Shown one piece after another: positions 21,701 through 32,640 of a stretch of DNA of 64,000 nt (position 1 is the stretch's first letter; every line of letters starts with the position of its first letter). The notes below the pieces were generated by a model. The model made no database searches. It was not told the origin of the DNA and saw only the letters and a list, made by a program, of their open reading frames with translations. This DNA comes from Mayamaea pseudoterrestris. Lineage: Eukaryota; Bacillariophyta; Bacillariophyceae; Sellaphorales; Sellaphoraceae. The stretch lies in NCBI GenBank assembly GCA_027923505.1, contig BROI01000001.1, positions 1,582,501-1,646,500 on the forward strand, written 5' to 3'. The position numbers and the translations under genes are program-made.

Positions 21701-22645
21701 GGAGTGATGATCTCCAGCTACAGCAATGGCTGCACTAGCAGATGCTTCTCACTCAATAGGATTGAATGGAGACTGTTATCAAGAGCAACAACAAGAGCAA
21801 AGGACTCAAGTAATTGCAACTGCTACAACAACGAAGGCGTTGGTGATTAACTGAGAGGATTTAATTAGTTGCTACAAAATTAACCTCGCTCGCCCATCGT
21901 GGGCAATCACGATTGCTCTTCCACGTTCCGTTGGGGCGTCAGCTTACACATATAGTAAGATAGTTGCTTTGCACCTCGGTAGGAAGGTAGGATACACCTT
22001 CAACTTCGACTCATGGTTGTCGATGGCGTTTTTGTTAGTGAGCTCTCGTGAGCCTCGATGTTGTGCAGCGCGTCGAGGAAGCTCGCCCCGCGCTTTCATG
22101 TAAATGTCGCACAGCACCTTGACACGTCACCACGCTTACATCACTTGACATTATTTGCAGGCGGAAAATGACCCGATGATTGATCATGGCTAATCCATGA
22201 TGTTTCCCTTACATCTGTCAAAAAATTGGGTTGCTTTTGTTGCGTTCTGGTAGATCCATGGTCGCTTGCCTTTTTTGTGAGAGCCGTGATGTTGTGCCGA
22301 CGCGTTAAAAAGCTCGCCCCGCGCGTTCATGAAATTGTCGCAGAGCAACTTGACACGTCACGCAACTTACATCAACCCATCGGCATTTGCAGACGAAAAG
22401 GGCTTGACGAATGACCATGGCTAATTTAAGTTGTTTCCCTTAAAATACATGTGCCATGACATGGAGTTGCTTGTGGTGTTTTGGTAAGGCCATGGTCGCG
22501 AATGTGTCCTTTGTGCGACGCGTTGGAGAAGCTCGCCCCGCGCGTTCATTAAAATATCGCACAGCAACTTGACACGTCATCCAGTGAGAAACACCCATCG
22601 GCATTCGTTGGCGACAACGGCTCGATCGACCATGGCCGACTAACC
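21636..22645. repeat. imperfect ~220-230-bp tandem repeat running from F-box exon 1 to the SUMF2-like gene
   Basis: The segment GTTTCCC...CATGG occurs at about 21644-21699, 22201-22259 and 22432-22491. The first copy is inside coding exon 1 of the F-box gene. A second shared block beginning AGCTCGCCCCGCG occurs at about 22080, 22311 and 22530, each followed about 30 bp later by CTTGACACGTCA. Spacing between the clean units is 231 and 219 bp. A last partial unit (GACCATGGC) ends about 30 bp before the next gene. The stretch 21701-22670 holds no other gene I can support. Confidence 0.75.
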
Positions 22646-22670
22646 GATCCATTCGTCACGCTGCAGCACC

Positions 22671-24092
22671 ATGTTGCTACTACGCTCCATCACTCGAATA
22701 ACTATCGTCACTACTAGTCTACTCGTACGTGCATGTCATGCGGCTGCTGCTTACTCCGAACTCTCCTATTTGGACGACCCGGAGCTTGGCGCCAACTTGG
22801 AGCGTCACCCCGATCCCAACGACGAACACCACCAAAACATGGTCTACGTGGGTCGCCACGACGCGGACGGTCGTCGCATGAGTCGGATGCACGACAATTC
22901 CATCAAGTATATATTTGGAACAAGCTACGACGATAATCACAGACAAATTGACGAAGACGCTTTGCAACATTTCGACGGCCCCGATGTTTGGCACGATTTG
23001 CCCAAACATGATCACCGCAAGACGCGCGCCCAAGTCTTAAAGGAGCAGCGACACTCGCAAGTCAGTGAGCGCGGCCCCAAGCCGTTTGGTCACGTTGACA
23101 CGCATCGTTTGGATGGAGGCGTTGTTCCGGCCCAAGTGGTGAGCGTGGAACCCTTCTTCATTGACGCACACTTGGTGACGAACCAAGAGTTTGGGCAATT
23201 CGTATCGGCGACATACTACGAAACGGAAGCGGAACACTTCGGATGGTCGTTTGTATTGAGTAGCTTTCTGCCAGTCGGTTTGCAAACGAACGAATCCATG
23301 GAAGTTGACCCGGACGTTTCACACTGGGTTGTTGTCAAGGGCGCCAGTTGGAAGCACCCCGAAGGATTGCATTCGCACTACAAGCTTCATCGACTACAGC
23401 ATCCCGTGGTGCACGTTTCGCACAAGGATGCAGCCGAATACTGCGCCTGGCGCCAGAAACGACTATTGGGTGAGCGCGAGTGGGAGGCGGCGGCCCGCGC
23501 CGGGCATTACGGACCAAACAACCGGACACTGTACGAGTGGGGTGAGGAGCAAGATTGGAGCGTGGCGAGTCAATACGCCAATTTGTGGGGCAATGGCAGT
23601 TTTCCGAATGAAAATTTGGCCGAGGATGGTTGGCGCGGCACGTCGCCGGTGGGATCATATGCGCCAAATCGACTTGGTTTATACGACATGACTGGCAACG
23701 TTTGGGAGTGGATGCGCGGCGGCAAGCACAAGGCGCGCATCGTGCGCGGCGGTAGCTACGTGGACAGTTTGGATGGCAGCTTTAATCACGCGGCGACTCT
23801 GGGGGCGCGGGCGACGCTGCACGGAACCACCACGGCTGGTAACGTTGGCTTTCGCTGCGCCAAGGCGCCCCAGCGACGGACCGAGTATCACTGGCAGTGG
23901 CATGATGAAGGACAACATGGACAGCTGAGTGTAGAAGATCAGTTTGGTAAACGAGACTATGTTCCGCAAAAGGAGTGGGAGGACCTGCACGATGATGGAA
24001 TATTTGAGGATGAAATGGACGAGGAGCTTGGGGTTGTTCGCAAGAAGAAGAAGGTTGTGAAAAAGGTAGAAATACTGTCGACTGAACTATAG
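22671..24092 (+). CDS. SUMF2-like FGE-sulfatase-domain protein lacking catalytic cysteines
   Basis: 473 aa, ATG at 22671. An N-terminal signal peptide (MLLLRSITRITIVTTSLLVR, then ACHA) indicates ER entry. The formylglycine-generating-enzyme fold covers about residues 140-400: FFIDAHLVTNQEFGQFV, WKHPEG, HPVVHVSHKDAAEYCAW, LGEREWEAAARAG, LGLYDMTGNVWEW, RIVRGGSYVDSLDGSFNHAA and NVGFRCA. Active FGE (SUMF1) converts a sulfatase Cys to formylglycine using a Cys pair just after GGSY. Here that stretch is VDSLDGS with no Cys, as in the non-catalytic paralog SUMF2. A SUMF2-like or other non-catalytic role is inferred. The C-terminus is acidic and then Lys-rich. Confidence 0.9.
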   Translation: MLLLRSITRITIVTTSLLVRACHAAAAYSELSYLDDPELGANLERHPDPNDEHHQNMVYVGRHDADGRRMSRMHDNSIKYIFGTSYDDNHRQIDEDALQHFDGPDVWHDLPKHDHRKTRAQVLKEQRHSQVSERGPKPFGHVDTHRLDGGVVPAQVVSVEPFFIDAHLVTNQEFGQFVSATYYETEAEHFGWSFVLSSFLPVGLQTNESMEVDPDVSHWVVVKGASWKHPEGLHSHYKLHRLQHPVVHVSHKDAAEYCAWRQKRLLGEREWEAAARAGHYGPNNRTLYEWGEEQDWSVASQYANLWGNGSFPNENLAEDGWRGTSPVGSYAPNRLGLYDMTGNVWEWMRGGKHKARIVRGGSYVDSLDGSFNHAATLGARATLHGTTTAGNVGFRCAKAPQRRTEYHWQWHDEGQHGQLSVEDQFGKRDYVPQKEWEDLHDDGIFEDEMDEELGVVRKKKKVVKKVEILSTEL

Positions 24093-24288
24093 CAGCAATT
24101 ATATAAATTTGTATTTAGTCAATGTCGTGATAATCCGGCGTAGGAGCAGTATCTCCGTCACCGAAATAGGTTGCGTCGCACCACCTCTATCGAGAACAGG
24201 CAGCAAGATATAACCAAAAATCCTCTACAAGTGTACACTCAATATTTACATCCAGCGCTACTTCACCATTCAATTTTCGTTGATTGCG

Positions 24289-25317
24289 TCACTTGCGCTC
24301 CTGCTGCTTTGCTGACGCTGTGGTTGTTTTCGCAAACGGCCTTGCATCGCCGTAGGCTTGATCAAACACCTTGTTCACACAGTCCTTGGCCATGTTTCGT
24401 TGCGGAAACAGATTGCTCGTGGCCGTTTCCGCCGTCCGACTGGCGCATGATTGTTTCGTGTTCTTGTTGGAACGCATGCCGAGCGTATACCAGGCGGGTG
24501 TCGCTGGCGGCTGCAGTGTCGCGTACGAATCACTGTGACTGAAACACTCCGCCTCCCGCGCCGCTCGCACCTCGCTGTAGGCCAAGCTTTCACAGTCGCG
24601 CAGATCCAGTTGCAGCATGCGCACGTCGTGGACGTGCACCAGTTCGTGCGTCAAGATTTCCTCCATTTCCTGGCGTGCGGCTGCTGCGGCGGCAGTTGTT
24701 GTTTCGTCACCATTATTACTCCAACTATTGCTAGTGACGTTGCTGCGCAGTCGATTCGTGCAAACAACGACACTCAGTGGAGTAGGTCCCATGACAAAGG
24801 CCCGAGCGCCGCCTTCCGGGCCAGTTAGCTTGCACGGCTGGCAGCGCACTGACATCCACTCGGTTGGTTGTTGTTCATTGTTTGTAGGTGTAGCATTATC
24901 TGACACTGCCGATGTGGCAAGCTGCTGCTCCGACGCAAATATATTGGATAGCATGGAGGGTCGAGTAATTCCTGTATTTGCTGCTTTTGGACGTACTGGT
25001 ATGTCATCATTTACTTCCGGCGGATGTAGTCGACTCAGTCGACGAGGCACCGTGGATTGCTGCTGCTGCTGCTCCACGGGAATTTGCACTTCAATGCCAT
25101 TCGGCGCCGCCCTCCACACGAGTCGTGATTCATCGTTAAAGAGACTGGCCAGTAGTTGCGACGGCTTGGAATCGGCCGACTGCAACACTTGCTTGAGTAG
25201 ATTGACGCAGGAACGACATTGAGCGTCGACTAGTGAGTTATCTTGAGAAGCATTGATGATACTGGAAGCTGATAGTGAAGATTTGATTGTCGAGTCTGGT
25301 TTTCTTGATGCAGACAT
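24289..25317 (-). CDS. ATP23-like mitochondrial metalloprotease (peptidase M76)
   Basis: 342 aa from the ATG at 25317; the frame extends upstream without ATG. The M76 domain is at about residues 150-300. It has the CQPC pair, VVVCTNRL, the zinc motif EEILTHELVHVHDV (HExxH) and CESLAYSEVRAAREAEC, followed by a Cys-containing tail. ATP23 in the mitochondrial intermembrane space processes and chaperones subunit 6 of ATP synthase in yeast. The N-terminal 140 residues are Ser/Gln-rich and longer than usual. A 20-residue Ser/Asn/Ala insertion (NSWSNNGDETTTAAAAA) sits just before the HELVH helix. No clear presequence is visible; family members use twin-Cys import. Confidence 0.88.
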   Translation of the reverse strand: MSASRKPDSTIKSSLSASSIINASQDNSLVDAQCRSCVNLLKQVLQSADSKPSQLLASLFNDESRLVWRAAPNGIEVQIPVEQQQQQSTVPRRLSRLHPPEVNDDIPVRPKAANTGITRPSMLSNIFASEQQLATSAVSDNATPTNNEQQPTEWMSVRCQPCKLTGPEGGARAFVMGPTPLSVVVCTNRLRSNVTSNSWSNNGDETTTAAAAAARQEMEEILTHELVHVHDVRMLQLDLRDCESLAYSEVRAAREAECFSHSDSYATLQPPATPAWYTLGMRSNKNTKQSCASRTAETATSNLFPQRNMAKDCVNKVFDQAYGDARPFAKTTTASAKQQERK

Positions 25318-25699
25318 GATGCTGTGACTGCAGTGACTGCTGCGAAGAGCGATGATGACTGGCAGACGTTCAGATAGCAAGTCGCGGCAAGACAAGTCCA
25401 GTAAAGACTACTAAAGAAAGCACAGTAGCAAAAGCAGTTTTTAGTAAACTTGTCTTAGTCTCTTCCACTGAAACTCGTTATTTGTGTCAGCAAGAGCAAT
25501 AATTATTGTTGAATGGAGGAAGCAGCGTCGTCGAACGGCGTCGTCGTCGCGAGTGTTCGCGCCGCGCCAGAAATGACTCGTAATTTGTCGCACCATCACT
25601 GACAAGTACCGCAACGACTACCCTCTCAGAGCCAATCGTTGCTCCAGTTTTTCGTCGTAGCATGTTCTTTTGGACTCGCCGTTTGCACATTCTTCACCC
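25318..25699. other. divergent intergenic region
   Basis: 382 bp between the ATP23 and DEAD-box helicase starts. It should hold both promoters. CGTCGTCG-type simple sequence at about 25525-25550; nothing else recognised. Confidence 0.4.
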
Positions 25700-27703
<2,004 letters not shown>

Positions 27704-27861
27704 CCACCACCACGACGCAACATTGGACCCAATTGGAACCTTACATTTGCTGCGCCAAGCAGTTTTTGCGATGAGTATAAACATCGGTAAATATATTTGT
27801 CGTTACTACATAAACAAGATATAGCGTAGCATACATTAGATAGTTACTACGTGGACCATTG

Positions 27862-28448
27862 TTACTGCACCCATCGCATAAACTGCTCCTCCTCTGATGC
27901 ATCCGGACTAAGACGCTTATTATTAAACTCCGTTCCAATTGGATCCTCCAGCAGCAACATGAGATGATTCTTTTGTTTATGCTGCAATAGCGTATCTTCC
28001 AAATTATTGTAGCCAAGGTACAGCAGCATGTCAATCACTCGTTGGTCCTTAATGTCCTTGTAGGCATAAAAGTGCTTGCGAACAGCGTCCTTGACTTCGC
28101 GCTCACCCATGTGAACAATGTCAAAGATTTGCATGACGCGAGGAACTTCCCTGCGAAATGTAGAGAGCAAAATGGAGGCATCAGTTAGCGCATAAACAAG
28201 TAGTAGTAAGAGAAAGTAGCAAGGAATTCGGAATCTTGCCGCGTCGGTACCAACATGGCATCAGGGCGATGCAAACGTCGGTTGTTCGGGACCAAATTCA
28301 ACTATAATTTCAAATTTCACCACGCTTACCGAGCAATCTGCTTGTAAAGAGTTGCTGGTCTGTTCTTCACGACCAGATCCCGCGCCTTGTGGGCCAACTG
28401 TAAGCTCGTCATGGTGATTGTCGTCGAGGCGAAAATGTGCGAAGTCAT
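27862..28448 (-). CDS. NDUFA6: mitochondrial complex I LYR subunit NDUFA6 (B14)
   Basis: Two exons: 28448-28330 and 28150-27862. A 179-nt intron (GTAAGC...CGCAG) splits an Arg codon; the product is 135 aa. NDUFA6 is an accessory subunit of NADH:ubiquinone oxidoreductase that binds the mitochondrial acyl carrier protein through its LYR motif. Here the motif region reads ATLYKQIAREVPRVMQIF (LYK in place of LYR), then MGEREVKDAVRKHF, DQRVIDMLLYLGYNNLEDTL and KQKNHLMLLL, matching the family helix by helix. Several in-frame ATGs lie upstream (28499, 28583). 28448 gives a family-typical length and a short Thr/Ser-rich presequence. It is divergent from the GST gene, with 170 bp between starts. Confidence 0.88.
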
Positions 28449-28618
28449 GGAAAGCAAGATTCCGTCTCGCTTGGCGCGCTTTCCTGGAACGTACGTCATC
28501 AGCGATCGATCCGTTTCACTTTCATCAATCGACCATGAGGATTGCCGACGTCTGTCCTGTGCTACTTTGGACACTTTTAACATCGCCCATCACATCACTT
28601 TCGAGAGGTTCAATATCG

Positions 28619-29329
28619 ATGACGACTTCGAGCGCCCCAACCAATATTCGACTCATAACGAACAAAATGTGTCCGTGAGTCTAGTGTCCATTATGCTTGA
28701 AAAGTAAAAAAAATTTATTTGTTGTGCAACAGGCTCACGCACTGTTGCATACGTTCGCTGTATACAGATATGCACAGAAAGCTTGGATTGCGCTCGAAGC
28801 CAGCGATACGCCCTTTCAACTGGAAGAAATACCACTCTACGGCACCAATGGCAAGCCTGAGTGGTTTCGGAAACTGAATCCTGCTGGCACTGTTCCCGTG
28901 TTTGTCGCGAACGACGGAGACTTGATAATACCAGACTCTGACTTGATACTGGATGCGTTTGAAGACGACTCGAATCTCGGATCAATTCCATTGTTCAACT
29001 CTGAAAATCAGTCACAGATTCAACAATGGCGAAGTACAGTGAACAAGAATTTGATACCAATTGGAAAGAATTCAGTGTTATCGGGACGATCCATGTCGAA
29101 CGAACTCCAAAAAGTGCTGGAGGAGCTCAATGCCATGGTGGTTGGCCCATATCTTGCTGGAAACTTGATAACGACGGCTGACTGTCACGCGTTTCCGTTT
29201 CTATGGCGACTCAATGACGAGTATCGTTTAGACGATTACCCCAGCTTGCAACAGTGGTTGAACAAATGCTCCAAAGAACAAGCATTCAGCAAGACGATTC
29301 AATCATCCTGGTGGTGGTGGTGGTGGTAA
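28619..29329 (+). CDS. glutathione S-transferase-like protein
   Basis: Two exons: 28619-28674 and 28768-29329. A 93-nt intron (GTGAGT...TACAG) is spliced inside a Pro codon; the product is 205 aa. The short first exon supplies the first strand, IRLITNKMCP, and joins exon 2 to give CPYAQKAWIAL, the Cys-type GST active-site motif found in omega/DHAR-like and related classes. GKPEWFRKLNPAGTVPVFV and the glutathione contact PDSDLILDAF follow, then a helical C-terminal domain (LAGNLITTADCHAFPFLWRL). A Cys nucleophile suggests thiol-transferase or dehydroascorbate reductase activity rather than classical conjugation. The C-terminus ends in six tryptophans encoded by a TGG microsatellite before TAA. 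Confidence 0.88.
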
Positions 29330-29477
29330 TTCTGTCGCTGGCCATGGTGTTGACCTTGGGCCTGGTCATTCTGCATTTGAGATCTTTCTCTCCCGGTTAA
29401 TGGTACACCTGTACTAGAGTAGAACAAAAGCTATCGCTTATTTTTTTATTATGTACATGGTATGGCATTTGTGAAAC

Positions 29478-30173
29478 CTATCTTGTCGTTGACGGATTGA
29501 CCAGCTTGGCTGCATGCAAAAGCTTTCCTGATACTCCATCGCATATCAATAGCTTGTCTGCGGTCCTGATTTTGCCCAATCCGATCTGATAACTTCGATC
29601 CATTTGCCAGTAGGCAGCTGCGTCTTGCAATATCCGAAGATAGGAAGGACTGGGTGGTATATGATCGACACGTCGCGTCCGTCGTTGACTTTTTGGATTC
29701 GCGACAAGAGTGTAGCACGACAATAAAGAGTCTGCTGCATTTGCAGTTGCCGCTTTCAATGTCTCTTCACCAGCCCGATGATTGTCACCAACGTACGGCA
29801 CCACTAAACATTGTTGCCATTGGTACGACAGCGGCACTCCTTCCGTGCGACCCACGCGAGCAAAGTCTGCGTCAGTCAGTTCGTAAATGACTCCGTGAAC
29901 GACGCTTCCAGTTTGCTTCCTCACCGACGCTGCCGATGGTTCGACCAATGGGATTCCTGGAATATCAAAGACCAATTCGTAGTCTGCAAGCACTCCAGCT
30001 TGCGCCGAAATTGGTCGCAGGTTGCGAAGCGATTCCATGGTGGCGACATTCATGTTGCTTCCAAACGCAAAGTAATGGTAGCTAGAAGGAGCGACGGGCG
30101 AGCTGCCAGCCGAAAAGCTCCATGTCTTTTGAAGCAGTAGGCTGATAATTGATATAGTATGCAGGAGCTTCAT
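29478..30173 (-). CDS. gamma-glutamylcyclotransferase-like protein
   Basis: 231 aa from the ATG at 30173. The GGCT fold begins with YFAFGSNMN (the YGSN-type substrate loop) and continues through GVIYELTDADFARVGRTEGV, where the Glu of TEG fits the catalytic acid, and ends with SYLRILQDAAAYWQMDRSYQ. The family releases 5-oxoproline from gamma-glutamyl peptides in glutathione turnover. The N-terminus (MKLLHTISIISLLLQKTWS, then FSAGSS) is a signal peptide with Phe after the predicted cleavage site, so secretory or plastid targeting is likely. The frame continues upstream without ATG. It is convergent with the GST gene. Confidence 0.85.
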   Translation of the reverse strand: MKLLHTISIISLLLQKTWSFSAGSSPVAPSSYHYFAFGSNMNVATMESLRNLRPISAQAGVLADYELVFDIPGIPLVEPSAASVRKQTGSVVHGVIYELTDADFARVGRTEGVPLSYQWQQCLVVPYVGDNHRAGEETLKAATANAADSLLSCYTLVANPKSQRRTRRVDHIPPSPSYLRILQDAAAYWQMDRSYQIGLGKIRTADKLLICDGVSGKLLHAAKLVNPSTTR

Positions 30174-30523
30174 GGTCAAGGATGCTATTCTGCAAGTGAA
30201 TGATGGATGATGGCGGAGTTGCGACGAAAATGTGAGCGCGGCTGACTCATGTCCGTGTCGCACCAGTTTCAGGATCGACGCAAGACGCGCTAGCTAACGT
30301 CGCCTCGCCCACTAGCTATTTTCTTAACAAACGCACCCACAACGAATTTAATTAACATGCAAATTAACTTTTGTAGAGGTTGTAGAACTCGAGTTGTGTT
30401 TCATGAGTCATCGCAAGCCTCCAGAAAGACCCCATTAACATCAGACATCGAACGCACATCATGCTATGTTGGGCGACCCAACAAATTACAGAAAAATGTA
30501 ATAAAAGATCTCCTCGTTTCCAT
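30174..30523. other. intergenic region
   Basis: 350 bp between the gamma-glutamylcyclotransferase start and the 3' end of the 4-TM gene. A plus-strand frame at 30357-30539 shows no domain. Nothing recognised. Confidence 0.4.
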
Positions 30524-31229
30524 TCACGGTCCCTCATGAGCCTGATAATCCGATGACGGCGACACGGACCGCTTTTGCGCGCTCCGGCCAAACCCCTTGG
30601 CGTCAATTGGTGCCACAATAATGGTCCTCTTAAAGTGATATAGCATGAGACTAAAGACACTCAACACTCCAAAGAGCGTCAAGGCAACATTGGCAAACAT
30701 GCGGTTCGTGCGTTGCTTGCCGTAGCCATATGCATGAAAGGTTCCAAAGACAATCAAGTCTTGATTCAAAATCACCATGATGGTTCCGAGGAAAAATCCA
30801 ATGGAAAAGGCCGTTGGAAATCGCTTTAACACAAAGGTTCCCACGACGCCAAGCAGTAAATGCATGATGCCAGTCCAGACTGACCCGACGACGAGAGCCA
30901 TTGACCCTCCATTGGATTGCACATTGATCACTGAAAAAGAATACGTGAGTGCACGCAGTGTGGGTGAGAGCATGAGAGCATAGCCGACTGCAGTACTGCA
31001 TCAGCATGCGTTAAAAGTCAAAGCAGCCATAACGATTATTCCCTTTTATGTACGTACTTTCAATGACACTCACGACAAAGTAGAGGAGAATGAAAATGAG
31101 GCAAACGCCCCACGCCCGATGGACGGAACCTCGGGGATCCTCCTGACACGATCCAAAGGCCTTGTGGAGCCACGTGTGAGGCCATCCTTCCGCGTCGTCG
31201 TTCGTAACGGCAGTATTATCCCGCGCCAT
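30524..31229 (-). CDS. hypothetical four-transmembrane protein
   Basis: Two exons: 31229-31058 and 30930-30524. A 127-nt intron has a GTACGT donor and a TTTTTCAG acceptor; the product is 192 aa from MARDNTAVTND. Four hydrophobic spans are evident: WGVCLIFILLYFVVSVI, MALVVGSVWTGIMHLLLGVV, TAFSIGFFLGTIMVIL with QDLIVFG, and VALTLFGVLSVFSLMLYHF. The N-terminus is polar and the C-terminus basic and Ser-rich. The layout (short loops, spans 2 and 3 close together) recalls MARVEL- or tetraspan-type proteins, but I cannot name a family. It is divergent from the NDUFB11-like gene across a 387-bp region holding a TGACGTCA palindrome. Confidence 0.75.
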
Positions 31230-31616
31230 GATTGGAGTATTGTATGCTTTGGTTGATGCAGTGGCAGTGCTGTTGATTGTCGCTGTGTTGAGATGCAAGA
31301 GTTGATTGTCAACGCCGACGATGGAGACGACCTCGGAGGCAGAACGGCGGGGCCGGCTCGCCGCCGGAAGGATCGTTCAACGGAAACCGCGAAGTTGAGT
31401 AACGCCAAGTGAGTCAGGCTGACGTCACCAGAGAAGGTTAGACGTCGCACGCACCTTTTCCTTGCCACCACGACCGCGTTGCATCGATCGTTCGACTCTC
31501 GCCACTTGAGCGGCCTTTTCTTTGTCCCTTGCTTAGATTGCAGCGACACCAAATATACAGGATTACGTGTCTTCTTTCATCTGTATAATAAAAATTATAA
31601 TAGTCGACTGTCGATC
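31230..31616. other. divergent intergenic region
   Basis: 387 bp between the 4-TM gene and the NDUFB11-like gene. It contains the TGACGTCA site listed separately. Overlapping open frames on both strands look like shadows. Confidence 0.45.
31420..31427. promoter_or_regulatory. TGACGTCA palindrome (CRE-type bZIP site)
   Basis: Perfect 8-bp CRE palindrome, 190 bp from both flanking start codons. TGACGT elements bind bZIP factors, and in diatoms they mediate CO2/cAMP responses. Function here is inferred. Confidence 0.4.
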
Positions 31617-32063
31617 ATGTACGCCGCCGCTCGCCAACCAATTCGATCGGCAATGAGCCGCCTATCAATTGTTGGCAGCAGCCAACGTCTAGCGCCTCTA
31701 CCAAGAGCAACAACTCTGTCATTGCGCCGCAACATGGCCGACATGCCAGTCCCCCAAAGCTCCAAGGCAGTTTTGTTTGACGGCCACGCTCGCTCCGAAG
31801 GATGGGAATCAACCATGGCCGTTTGGTACGGCACCAGCTTGCTCTTGTTGATCGCCACACTCGGCCTGACACCCAACACGGAGATTGAAACCTGGGCCAA
31901 GCAGGAAGCGACGGCGCGACTGGCCATGGCGGATAATTCTGCCGCGTTCGGAACGCACCACATAGCCAAGAATCCAACGCAGGTGGCGCAGAAATGGGAA
32001 AAGTTTGCCAGCAAGGCGACCAAGTGGGATGATGATGATGACGACGATGAAGATGACGAGTAA
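31617..32063 (+). CDS. NDUFB11/ESSS-like mitochondrial complex I subunit
   Basis: 148 aa from the ATG at 31617. The N-terminal 40 residues are Arg/Ser/Ala-rich and without acidic residues (MYAAARQPIRSAMSRLSIVG), a typical mitochondrial presequence. LFDGHARSEGWESTMAVWYG leads into one membrane span (SLLLLIATLGLTP), then IETWAKQEATARLAM. The single span followed by a WAxxEA helix matches the ESSS/NDUFB11 layout of the complex I membrane arm. The C-terminus is a run of Asp/Glu from a GAT repeat. The match is by layout and short motifs, so another small mitochondrial membrane protein remains possible. Confidence 0.55.
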   Translation: MYAAARQPIRSAMSRLSIVGSSQRLAPLPRATTLSLRRNMADMPVPQSSKAVLFDGHARSEGWESTMAVWYGTSLLLLIATLGLTPNTEIETWAKQEATARLAMADNSAAFGTHHIAKNPTQVAQKWEKFASKATKWDDDDDDDEDDE

Positions 32064-32640
32064 ATTATTGCGTTACAGATAATCAATGTAATGCATACTA
32101 ATGTGCGGCAAGCCTAACCAGATGACTGATTAAATCTGATGTTGAAGCAATGATGTAGGATCGTCATCGTCGCTACTTGCAGCACCAACTTTAGTACGCT
32201 CGGAATCCCTTTGGCGGGGCACACTGTAGCTTTCTTTTCTCGTCAAGATCTGTTATAACGCGTATAAAAAGCATATGAGACTTTCATAGCAGGATAGAAC
32301 GGTTGACGCGAGTTGCGGAGTAGCGGAGTTAATGCGATCTCATCCAGTATCATGCATATCTATGGTTAGATTGTACTACTGGTGTCCTTTAGCCTCTCAA
32401 AGATCGTGGTAGCAGCATACTTGTTGTCTTTGCATCATTAAAATTGGCTCTCTCACTCGCAAAATGATGCTTTTTTATAAGTAACGAGACGATAGCTAGC
32501 TTAGAAACGGTGCGACTTTGCGCATGCGTCGACCAAAGGTCGACCATGGATGACCTGCCGTCGTTTGCATTGCAACTTGGACCAATCATTACCGAAATTC
32601 TTCCACAGCAAGACCTGATGAATACAGTTTTATTCAATGC
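32064..32640. other. intergenic region with a short upstream ORF
   Basis: 577 bp upstream of the kinase gene. A 32-codon ORF (ATG at 32546, MDDLPSFALQLG...) ends with TGA at 32642-32644, overlapping the kinase ATG as ATGA. An 82-aa minus-strand frame (32389-32637) has no domain. Confidence 0.4.
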
